NCBI GenBank assembly: GCA_910588295.1
Contig: CAJUQO010000018.1
Coordinates: 1-52,860 of the forward strand
Length of the DNA: 52,860 nucleotides
Source of the DNA: an uncultured Lachnospiraceae bacterium
GTDB lineage: Bacteria; Bacillota; Clostridia; Lachnospirales; Lachnospiraceae
Direction: 5' to 3'
Position 1 is the first letter of the stretch. Each line of letters opens with the position of its first letter. Of this stretch, positions 35,281 to 43,164 are shown piece by piece. Made by a program: the position numbers and the translations under genes. Below the pieces are notes generated by a model that was given only the letters and a program-made list of their open reading frames with translations, was not told the DNA's origin and made no database searches.

Positions 35281-36876
35281 ATGGAGGAAGATCTATTGAA
35301 GGAAACAAAAAAGCAAAAATCGCAGGGAAGCCTTATGGAAATGACTGAGAAATGGATGAGCCTGGAACGTAAAACGTTAAAACAGCGTCAGGAAGCGGAG
35401 CAGTTCTATGAGAAAAATCTTATGAAGCTGATCGAGAAGGATTATGTCGAGAGAAATGCGGAAAAGGTATATGAGAGCGCAAAGTACCTGATCATGTCCG
35501 TGGGTATGTCTTATGAGCCCATCGTATTAAATATATGTCTGCTGAAACCGGAAAAGATACTATTTCTGTGCACGGAGCAAACGGAAAAATATCTGGATAA
35601 GGTAGTGCCGTATTGCAGGCTTTCCGCCTCAAGATTCCAGAAAGCAGTGGTGAGCGAGACCAACCCGGTGGATATTTATCATGAGATCAAGCGGGCCTAT
35701 CAGTCATGGGAGAGGCCGGAAAAGCTCTATATAGATTTTACGGGAGGGACGAAAGCCACGTCCGCGGCGGCCGCAATGGCGGGTTCCATGATCAATGTCC
35801 AACTGGTATATATAGGAACCAATGACTACCTGTCGGATTTCAGGAAACCCAATCCGGGCTCGGAAACACTATTTTATATCACAAATCCTTTGGAAGTATT
35901 CGGGGATCTGGAGATTGAGAAGGCGTTTACTCTGTTCGGAAAACATAATTATCCTGGAGCCCGTGCCAGGCTGGAGGAATTGAAGTAGGATGTCCCCGAT
36001 CCGGATGTCCGCCAACAGTTGGAATTTGCGTACCTGCTTTCCTGTGTATATGAAGCATGGGATGCGCTTGCATTTGCCGACGCCTATGGTTACATCACGA
36101 AGCTAAACAGGCAGTTAAAGCGGGACAGGTCAATCCATGGACAGTTTCTGCTTATGGATTTTGCGGATCTGTTGGTACGGCAGGAAAAAATACTGGAACC
36201 GCTGGCGGAAATGGAAGATTTGCTCGCACAAAAAAAGCATGCCTATGTCATGTCTCAGAAACAGTATATGATCCCTCTGATGTTCACGATGTATCAGAGC
36301 ACGCTTATCCGGGAAGAACAGGAGAAGCTGGATATGGCAACGCTTTTATTGTACCGGCTGCTGGAAATGATAGAACAGAGCCGTCTTTCCCGCTATAACC
36401 TGTATGTGTCGAAAATGGACTATCTGCATATGACTGTGGATGAAGAAAAGCACCCCGAGTGGAAGCAGCTTGATGCAAAAGCTTTTTTTGAGGAGGTCAA
36501 ACAGCGCTATCTGGAAATAAAAACAAAACTTTTCGGGAAAGCCTGTAATCCGTATATGGCGGAGCAGGTCTCTCTGCTGGATGGCTTTATGGTGCTTCTG
36601 GCTTTGGATGATGACATCAGCAAACAGAATAACGGGCGGCATATAGAAAAACTCAGGCGTATACGGGCCATGGTGCATCTCAGGAATAATAGTATTTTTG
36701 CCCATGGACTGGGGCCGGTGGGAAATGAGGATTTCCAGAGATTCAAACAATTTGTTATTGAGCTTTTTAAGGAATACTGCTTGCTGGAGGGTATACCTTT
36801 TGATGCCTGTGTAAATGACATTACGTGGATCAATCCCTTCCAGTCGGCCTACTATTCTGGTGTGGAGAGTAAGTGA
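35281..36876 (+). pseudogene. CARF-HEPN effector (TIGR02710/Csm6-like) with in-frame TAG
   Basis: The first 235 codons form a CARF domain with YIDFTGGTKATSAAAAMAG, the ligand-binding signature of the TIGR02710 group. A TAG at 35986-35988 then interrupts the frame, and the same frame continues for 295 codons to a HEPN domain with the RNase motif RNNSIFAH (36682-36705). Intact relatives are one protein: cyclic oligoadenylate bound by CARF switches on the HEPN RNase. The second half has no ribosome site, so HEPN is not made unless TAG is read through or it starts internally. The TGA at the end overlaps the cas1 ATG. Confidence 0.82.
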
Positions 36877-37874
36877 TGGCCGTGCTGTATATAAAGGATC
36901 AGGGTGCGGTCGTCCAGAAAAGGAGTGAGCGTATAGCCGTCACGAAGGGGGCTGCCACACTGCTGGAGATTCCTGTTGCATGTATAGAGAATATAGCGGT
37001 CATCGGGAATATACAGGTGACTACGCAGGCCCTCCATATGCTTATGGCCAATGGTATTGACGTGAGCTATTTTTCTTTTTCCGGCAGATATCTGGGGCAG
37101 ACAGGTGCTGAGTTCTCCAGAAATATTTTTCTCCGGTTCGCGCAGTATGCCCTGTATAACCAGACGGATAGGAGACTGGCCATAGCAAGAGATATTGTTT
37201 CCAACAAAATATCGAACCAGATAGCCATGATAAAACGATACAGATGGGGAGAAAACGGCCATGACTGGAAAGCAGATATAAAACAGTTAGAGCGGTTCCG
37301 GGGGACGCTGGCACAGAAGCAGACAGCCAATGGGATCATGGGTGTGGAGGGGATCTGCAGTAATATCTATTTCGGTGCATTCGGCGCTATGTTTCACTGC
37401 GATTTCTCCTTTCATGGAAGGAACCGGCGTCCGCCCCGGGATCCGATCAATGTGCTGATCAGCCTTGGGTATACATTCCTGACAAAAGAGGTGAGTTCGG
37501 CGCTGGAGGCGGAATCCTTTGAAATGTATCTCAGTTTTCTGCATGGGATAAAATATGGCAGGAAATCCTTGCCGCTGGATATCGTGGAGGAGTTTCGGCA
37601 GCCGGTCGTTGACCGGTTTGTCATCTCTGCCTGCAATAAGAGGATGATGAATCCATATGATTTTGAAGATGACGGGGAAGCGATCATTCTGAACGAGGAA
37701 GGATTCAAGAAATTCTGCCGGGAATTTGAGCGGTGGCTGGGCGGCGCGGGGGGAACAAATTTCAGAACGCAGATCAAAGAGCAGGCAGCCATGCTGAAAA
37801 ATACGGTTTTGAAGCAGCAGCCTTACAAGCCGTTCCGCTTTGAGGAGAAGGATCGTGTATCTGGTGAGCTATGA
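36876..37874 (+). CDS. cas1: CRISPR-associated integrase Cas1
   Basis: A 332-residue Cas1. The beta-sandwich start is MAVLYIKDQGAVVQKRSERI. The helical catalytic domain has Glu158 in GVEGICSNIYF, His223 in SFLHGIKYG and Asp235/Glu in LPLDIVEEFRQPVVDR. With Cas2 it inserts new spacers at the leader end of an array. The ATG overlaps the preceding TGA (ATGA), so it is coupled to the broken CARF-HEPN gene. Confidence 0.96.
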   Translation: MAVLYIKDQGAVVQKRSERIAVTKGAATLLEIPVACIENIAVIGNIQVTTQALHMLMANGIDVSYFSFSGRYLGQTGAEFSRNIFLRFAQYALYNQTDRRLAIARDIVSNKISNQIAMIKRYRWGENGHDWKADIKQLERFRGTLAQKQTANGIMGVEGICSNIYFGAFGAMFHCDFSFHGRNRRPPRDPINVLISLGYTFLTKEVSSALEAESFEMYLSFLHGIKYGRKSLPLDIVEEFRQPVVDRFVISACNKRMMNPYDFEDDGEAIILNEEGFKKFCREFERWLGGAGGTNFRTQIKEQAAMLKNTVLKQQPYKPFRFEEKDRVSGEL

Positions 37875-38139
37875 TATCAGTTCTAATAAGCGCAGAAATA
37901 AAATAGCGAAATGCCTGGAAAACTACGGAAAGCGGATCCAATATAGTGTATTTGAATGTAATATCGACGAAAAACGGTTTCAAAAGCTTTACAGTGAGAT
38001 AGCGAAGGAGTGCGGAGATATGTCGGATGGGAGCGTCAGATTTTACTATATATGCCAGAATTGTAAGCCGAAGATGCGGCTGATCGGAGTGGAAAAGCCG
38101 GGCGTTTTTAATGACAGTGACGACGTGATCGTGATTTAG
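37855..38139 (+). CDS. cas2: CRISPR-associated Cas2
   Basis: A 94-residue Cas2 with the ferredoxin-like start YLVSYDISSNKRRNKIAKCL and the conserved SVFEC strand; it is the structural partner of Cas1. GTG 37855 lies seven bases after GAGGAG and inside the last 20 bases of cas1. A TTG 15 bases earlier is in frame but lacks a site. The RT-AEP gene starts ten bases after the stop. Confidence 0.94.
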   Translation: MYLVSYDISSNKRRNKIAKCLENYGKRIQYSVFECNIDEKRFQKLYSEIAKECGDMSDGSVRFYYICQNCKPKMRLIGVEKPGVFNDSDDVIVI

Positions 38140-38148
38140 GGGGAACGG

Positions 38149-40986
38149 ATGAGTTTATATACGAAGATCATTGACAGGCAGAAATTATCCATGGCATGGA
38201 ACCGGGTGAAGAAGAACAGGCCGGCCTGCGGTGTGGATAATATCACATGGGAAATGTATGACAAAGGGAAGAAAGAAAATATCGGGCAGCTGCATACGGA
38301 GCTTGCGGAACATACCTATGAGCCCCTTCCGGTAAAATCAGTGACTATTTATAAAGGCGAGAAGGCAAGGGAGATCGCATTATATACAATGCGGGATAAA
38401 AATGTTCAGCAGGCCATTGCGGTTGAGCTGACACGTATATATGACCACATGTTTTCGGCCTGTACCTATGCCTATAGACCGAACAGATCCGCCTTGTCTG
38501 CCCTTGAAGCGGTGGAAAATGTGATCAAAAAAGGTGCGGTCAGGTGGTGCCTCAAGGCAGATATCGCACATTTTTTCGATACTATAGATACCGGAATGCT
38601 GGAGAGGATGCTTACAGAAACTATATCGGAGAAAGATGTGGTTTCTCTGATCTTAAAAGACTGTACCGCGCCGCGGCTTACGGAAATCGGTGAGCTTACG
38701 GAAAGAAAGCAGGGCATCCATCAGGGCTCGGCCATAGCGCCTGTGCTGTCCAACATTTATATGATGGATTTTGACAGGGAGATGGAGGCTCTGTGCCCGT
38801 TCTACTTACGGTATAGTGATGACATTCTGATTCTGACGGAAGATAAGGAAGAGGCGGAAGCAATACTACGGAGATTGAAGACATGGGTGGAAAGCCTGGG
38901 GCTTGCACTGAATGAAACAAAGACTTGTATCAGGGAGATCGCGGACGGATTTCAGTTTTTGGGCTATGCTTATGACCGCGGCGGGAAATCCATTCCTCCG
39001 AAAGCGCAGGATGATCTGGCAGAACGGCTGGAAACTATGTGGTATACTTCAAAAGGCCTTTCTGTTAAGGAACGCCTCCGCAAGGGGGCGGAAATCCTGG
39101 AAGGATGGTCGCAATATTTTCAGGGCGAACGCAGCCCCGGCAGTATAGAAGAGTATGCCGTGGTATTATATATGACCGGGAATAAAGCGGTGGAGATACC
39201 GCCGGCATTTCTGGCGGGGAGAAGAGAACTGCATAATACGGACCGGGAGATCTGTCGGTGGCTGGCGGAAATTTGGAGAAAACAGGAAGACCCTGCAATG
39301 GAATTGGCGGAATATGAGGATTATTTCCTGCTGTCGGAGACGGATGCGGGTGTTGTAATAGAGAAGTCCTGCAGAGATGGTCTGTTGGAGCAGTACAGGG
39401 CCCTGCTTGTGGAAGAACAGGAAGACCTGTACCGGGACATCATGCAATTATATACAGAGGCAGGCTGTTATAATAAAGCATCATCCGTAGCGGAGCAGAT
39501 CAAACGTTTCCAACTGGTAGCCGAAGAAAGGAAGAGGCCGGTCATACAATTTCCTGATGATGCAGAAGACAGAGATTCCCGTCTCCGGTTCACAAAAGAA
39601 CAATGGGAGAGCTACTATAGGAACTTTGTAGGGCGGGAGGATCTGTATGTGGAGGAAGTGCTGGGAAGAAATAACCGGCGTGAGTGCAGGCAGGTGCCGG
39701 CGCCTCTGGATGATGCGGTATTGAAGGAGCATATATCGGGCCAGAGGACAGTGGGGGCGTATGTACAGCGGTGTAATGGGACTGCAAAGTATATGGTCAT
39801 TGATATCGATGTATCGAAAAAAGCGATACTGGAAGCGGGTGACGCACCGGATGCCATGCGGCCCTGTCTGCAGAAAGCGGCGGATCTGGCGGCGGAATTT
39901 GAACATATATTACAGATGCTCGGGCTTACAGGATATATAGAAGAGAGCGGTTTCCGGGGATATCACATATGGGTGCTTTTTACAGAATGGATACCCGTCC
40001 GCTATATCCACATGCTGGAGGAGATCATTGAGAACAAAGCCGGCGGGACGGATGCGGCGCTTTCTGTCGAATATTTCCCCAATAAGACCAAAGTGAACGG
40101 TAAAAAGCCCGGGCAGGCCATAAAGCTGCCGTTTGGATTCCATATCAGGAGTGGCCGGCAGAGCTGGTTTTTAAACGGGGATTTTGAGCGGGTGGGCGAT
40201 GTGGGAGAGTATATTTCGCAGATGGTGAAACATAGTCTGCCCGTGATACGAAAGATCATTGGAGCGTCGGCCGCCGCTTTAGATAAGCCGCCGCACTTGC
40301 CCGTGGCAGAAAAGAAGGTGGACGAGGATCTGGAAGCATTCCAGAGGGCGTCGGATAATGTGCTGCTAGTGCTGGAAAAGTGTAATTTGATGCGATATCT
40401 GTGCCAAAAGGCGAAAAATACAGGATATCTGACACATTTTGAGAGGCTTTCCCTTTTATATGTGTTTGGGCATATGGGCGAGGAAGGGGAAAGTTTTTTA
40501 CATAGCGTGATGGGGCTTACGCTGAATTACCAGTACCATGTAACGCAGAAATTCATTTCTAAAAAACCTGAGAAGCCGATAAGCTGTATAAAACTGCGCG
40601 ACCAGTATCAGAAGATCACAGCAGAGTACGGATGTAGCTGCAACTTTAAGCGGATCAAGAACTGTTATCCATCCCCGGTGCTCCATGCCATAAAATCAGG
40701 CCAGGATGACAGCCAGATCACCTTGCCTGTGAGCCGGACGGTTTCTAAAGAAAAAGAGGCAAAGCTCTGTGAGGAATTAAACCTGAATAAGACGGTGCAG
40801 AGCCTGGTGGTAAGGATCCTGGAGTTTAAAAAACAAAAACGAGGCATTGAAAAGAATATAACCAAACTGGAAAAAGAGCTGGAGCGGCTGTTTGATGAGT
40901 CCCATATTGATTGTCTGGAGGTGGAGTACGGGCTGCTGGTGCGCAGAAAGAAGGAGCAGGGGTATGAGTGGGTCGTGGAAATATAG
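38149..40986 (+). CDS. Reverse transcriptase fused to archaeo-eukaryotic primase (CRISPR-associated RT-AEP)
   Basis: A 945-residue two-enzyme protein. Residues 1 to about 330 are a group-II-like RT: KADIAHFFDTI (136-146), HQGSAIAPVLSNIYM (191-205), catalytic YSDD (222-225) and a thumb/maturase-like part (GWSQYFQG). Residues about 480-720 form an AEP primase-polymerase of the TOTE/CAPP type: metal-binding DID (552-554), ESGFRGYHIWVLF with the catalytic His (599-611) and IKLPFGFH (658-665). A helical C-terminus follows. CRISPR-linked RTs let Cas1-Cas2 acquire spacers from RNA. The primase could start or complete the DNA strand (inference). The gene is in a tight operon with cas1-cas2. Confidence 0.9.
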   Translation: MSLYTKIIDRQKLSMAWNRVKKNRPACGVDNITWEMYDKGKKENIGQLHTELAEHTYEPLPVKSVTIYKGEKAREIALYTMRDKNVQQAIAVELTRIYDHMFSACTYAYRPNRSALSALEAVENVIKKGAVRWCLKADIAHFFDTIDTGMLERMLTETISEKDVVSLILKDCTAPRLTEIGELTERKQGIHQGSAIAPVLSNIYMMDFDREMEALCPFYLRYSDDILILTEDKEEAEAILRRLKTWVESLGLALNETKTCIREIADGFQFLGYAYDRGGKSIPPKAQDDLAERLETMWYTSKGLSVKERLRKGAEILEGWSQYFQGERSPGSIEEYAVVLYMTGNKAVEIPPAFLAGRRELHNTDREICRWLAEIWRKQEDPAMELAEYEDYFLLSETDAGVVIEKSCRDGLLEQYRALLVEEQEDLYRDIMQLYTEAGCYNKASSVAEQIKRFQLVAEERKRPVIQFPDDAEDRDSRLRFTKEQWESYYRNFVGREDLYVEEVLGRNNRRECRQVPAPLDDAVLKEHISGQRTVGAYVQRCNGTAKYMVIDIDVSKKAILEAGDAPDAMRPCLQKAADLAAEFEHILQMLGLTGYIEESGFRGYHIWVLFTEWIPVRYIHMLEEIIENKAGGTDAALSVEYFPNKTKVNGKKPGQAIKLPFGFHIRSGRQSWFLNGDFERVGDVGEYISQMVKHSLPVIRKIIGASAAALDKPPHLPVAEKKVDEDLEAFQRASDNVLLVLEKCNLMRYLCQKAKNTGYLTHFERLSLLYVFGHMGEEGESFLHSVMGLTLNYQYHVTQKFISKKPEKPISCIKLRDQYQKITAEYGCSCNFKRIKNCYPSPVLHAIKSGQDDSQITLPVSRTVSKEKEAKLCEELNLNKTVQSLVVRILEFKKQKRGIEKNITKLEKELERLFDESHIDCLEVEYGLLVRRKKEQGYEWVVEI

Positions 40987-41014
40987 ATTTTTATGGCTTT
41001 GAAGGAGACCAGTG

Positions 41015-41521
41015 GTGAAGATAGAAAAAATATATTTTGATCTGGACGGCGTGCTCGCTGATTTTCGCAGAGGCGTAAGGGATCTCTGCGGTATGGATCC
41101 CGTCCGTCGAACTAAGAAAACAGCGACAGGCGATGACGCCATGTGGGAGGCGATCAAAAAAGTCGCTCATTTTTATGACCGGTTAGAGCCTATGCCGGGG
41201 GCTTTGGAGTTGTTTAATACATTGTACGAAAGATATGGGGATGCCTGTGAGATACTGAGCGGGATCCCCAAGCCCCAAAGGGGTGTTTTGGCCTCCGGCG
41301 AAGATAAGACAAGGTGGGCGCACAGGCTGCTCAATGAACATGTGATAGTAAATACCGTCTTCCGGGGAGAAAAAAAGGATTATGCAAAGGGGCCGGGTCA
41401 TATTCTGATTGATGATTGGAGAAAAAATATTAGAGAGTGGGAGGCCCATGGGGGAACGGGTATCCTGTATGTCTCTGCGGAAGATGTGTTGGAGAAGATC
41501 GGGAAGATAGAGAAAGAATAG
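41015..41521 (+). CDS. HAD-superfamily 5'-nucleotidase-like protein
   Basis: A 168-residue HAD phosphatase. Motif I is YFDLDGVLADF (nucleophile and acid Asp), motif II lies near ILSGIP, and motif IV is ILIDDWRKNIREWEAHGG, the pattern of small 5'(3')-deoxyribonucleotidases. GTG 41015 has AAGGAGA upstream. It starts 29 bases after the RT-AEP stop and is probably in the same operon, so a role in trimming or balancing nucleotides for the RT/primase is plausible but unproven. Confidence 0.82.
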   Translation: MKIEKIYFDLDGVLADFRRGVRDLCGMDPVRRTKKTATGDDAMWEAIKKVAHFYDRLEPMPGALELFNTLYERYGDACEILSGIPKPQRGVLASGEDKTRWAHRLLNEHVIVNTVFRGEKKDYAKGPGHILIDDWRKNIREWEAHGGTGILYVSAEDVLEKIGKIEKE

Positions 41522-41530
41522 ATGCTTTAT

Positions 41531-41693
41531 TACTTTTCACGGGTCAGGAATGCGCATATACTGCGACGCGAAGCTAGTCCTTTAGGGCGCGTTCCGTGAG
41601 AACATGACTTAGGAGTGAGAGGCGGCTTTTGCGTAGCAAAATTCGGAATGCCGCCCTGAAACGTTACTTTGAGCGGTCCCAGGCCGTGAAAAG
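41531..41693 (+). other. Structured repeat element downstream of the cas operon
   Basis: The element is closed by CTTTTCACGG (41532) pairing with CCGTGAAAAG (41684). Inside are GGAATGCGC/GCGCGTTCC and a hairpin GGCGGCTTTTGCGTAGCAAA...GCCGCC with a TTTTGC/GCAAAA core. Its last 47 bases (41647-41693) recur at 31902-31948, just where the group II intron entered. It may be an RNA or a composite terminator. Confidence 0.5.
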
Positions 41694-41719
41694 AAACGGT
41701 GCTTTTTATGGTTTGCCCG

Positions 41720-41885
41720 TTGCGGATGGCCGCAGGAGGTGGTACAATATTTTTATGGTAAATATGTCTAAACTATGAACAGACATAAAAACGGCCGAAA
41801 AACGGTAGTTTTCAGAATATTCAGTGAATTACATGCAAAAATGAGCCTGGGAGCCCTTTGTTTATGCGGGTTTCCAGGGGATAGC
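41720..41885 (+). promoter_or_regulatory. CRISPR leader 2
   Basis: TTGCGG (41720), a 17-base spacer and TACAAT (41743) open the 166-base leader. It has the same ATGTCT..AGACAT repeat, TTTTCAGAATA and TGAGCCTGGGAGCCC as the others. Confidence 0.85.
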
Positions 41886-42285
41886 GTAGAAATGGTGAGA
41901 GCCCGAGGAAGGGCATTGACACATACAATAATTTCTGCACTCAGTTTTCCTGTCAGGTAGAAATGGTGAGAGCCCGAGGAAGGGCATTGACACTTACAGT
42001 GGTCAGTGCTACTAATCAAGCGCAAGCATGTAGAAATGGTGAGAGCCCGAGGAAGGGCATTGACACAATTTACCGCTTCAGTTTATTCTCTAAGGATTTT
42101 AGCAGAAATGGAGAAAGCCCGATTTAGGGCATTGATGCATTGCATAAATATAATTTTTAAGTTATTTCATTGGTAACGTAGAAACAGAGTAAGTCTGATT
42201 TAGGACACAAATGCAATATTATTAAATCTTCTCTGTTTGTCTGATTGTATAGAAATGTGTTTTGCCCGGCTCAGGGCATTTGTTT
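41886..42285 (+). CRISPR. CRISPR array 2
   Basis: Three identical 37-base repeats (GTAGAAATGGTGAGAG...GGGCATTGACAC) begin at 41886, 41957 and 42030. Increasingly decayed copies follow at 42102, 42178 and 42249. Spacers are 34, 36, 35, 39 and 34 bases. The repeat keeps the GCCC/GGGC stem and both ends of the array 1 repeat but differs in the middle. Confidence 0.97.
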
Positions 42286-42326
42286 CTCAATAAGGCACGG
42301 ACTGCTTTTAACATCTTTTAATCAGT

Positions 42327-42352
42327 GACTTGGCGTAGCCAGGTCTTTTTTT
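42327..42352 (+). terminator. Array 2 terminator
   Basis: GACTTGGC pairs with GCCAGGTC (one G-U) and is followed by seven T. It is homologous to the terminator ending array 0. Confidence 0.75.
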
Positions 42353-42427
42353 CTGCGTAAAAAATCGGTGGGCTAAATCCGAAAAAGGACAGCCTGTCCG
42401 GATAATAAGTATAGAGGTCATGATGGA

Positions 42428-42455
42428 GAGGAGGTGATTTATGATATTCTGGTAA
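42428..42455 (+). other. Perfect ribosome site with a four-codon frame
   Basis: GAGGAGGTGATTT (42428-42440) is an ideal Shine-Dalgarno for ATG 42441, but the frame is only Met-Ile-Phe-Trp-stop. It is either the remnant start of a small toxin-like gene or a leader peptide ahead of clpP. About 200 bases around it show no other gene. Confidence 0.4.
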
Positions 42456-42572
42456 GTTTTTATTTGAGCTTTTGTATATTTGGGGAGTATCTACGGGTTT
42501 GCAAATAGGAAGCCCGTTTTTGGATGATCAGATTTACCTAATCTGGCAATAGCGTAAGGAGGCGCAGAAGTG

Positions 42573-43160
42573 ATGAATGTGCAGGTAAATAGCAGTAATG
42601 GTATCACACTCGTTCCGGTTGAATCCCGGCTGATGGCTGAACGGAAGATTTTCATCGAAGGCGAGATCAATGCCGACGCGGCGTGTGAGTTTGTCAAAAA
42701 GGTATTGCTTTTGAACAGTGAGGATATGCAAAGCCCCATTGATGTTCTCGTAAATTCTCCCGGTGGGGAAATCAATTCGGGGCTGCTGATGTACGATGTG
42801 ATCCAGGCAAGCAGAGCGCCGATCCGAATGTTTTGTATTGGAAAAGCTTACAGCATGGCGGCGGTTCTGTTTGCCAGCGGAAACCACGGGAGATATATCC
42901 TGCCGCATGGGGAACTGATGGTTCACGAGCCGCTCCTGGGAAACCGTGTCGGGGGAAACAGTTCCTCTATTAAGTCCATTTCGGACAGTTTGCTGGAAAC
43001 GAAAAAGAAGATGAACCGGATCCTTGCCAGGCACACAGGAAAGAGCGAGGAGGAAGTAGAAAGGGCGGCGGGGTTTGACCATTATTTCAGCCCGGAAGAG
43101 AGCGTTGCGTTTGGGCTGTGTGACAAAATTGTTGGCTTTGATATGATCATGGAGGGATAA
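42573..43160 (+). CDS. ClpP-family serine protease
   Basis: A 195-residue ClpP paralogue. It has SPGGEINSGLLMYDVIQ, the nucleophile Ser in GKAYSMAAVLFASG and the catalytic His in LPHGELMVHEPL, with Asp expected in the FDHYFSPEESVAFGL segment. ClpP forms barrels that degrade unfolded proteins fed by Clp ATPases. The mobile context and the divergent N-terminus (NSSNGITLVPVESR) suggest an accessory copy. AAGGAGG precedes ATG 42573; GTG 42570 is an alternative. The coupling ATPase gene begins four bases after its stop. Confidence 0.88.
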   Translation: MNVQVNSSNGITLVPVESRLMAERKIFIEGEINADAACEFVKKVLLLNSEDMQSPIDVLVNSPGGEINSGLLMYDVIQASRAPIRMFCIGKAYSMAAVLFASGNHGRYILPHGELMVHEPLLGNRVGGNSSSIKSISDSLLETKKKMNRILARHTGKSEEEVERAAGFDHYFSPEESVAFGLCDKIVGFDMIMEG

Positions 43161-43164
43161 GTGT

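Noticed and set aside
36019..36876. Second half of CARF-HEPN as an independent gene
   Set aside because: It begins at a TTG without ribosome site and is in frame with the first half across a single TAG.
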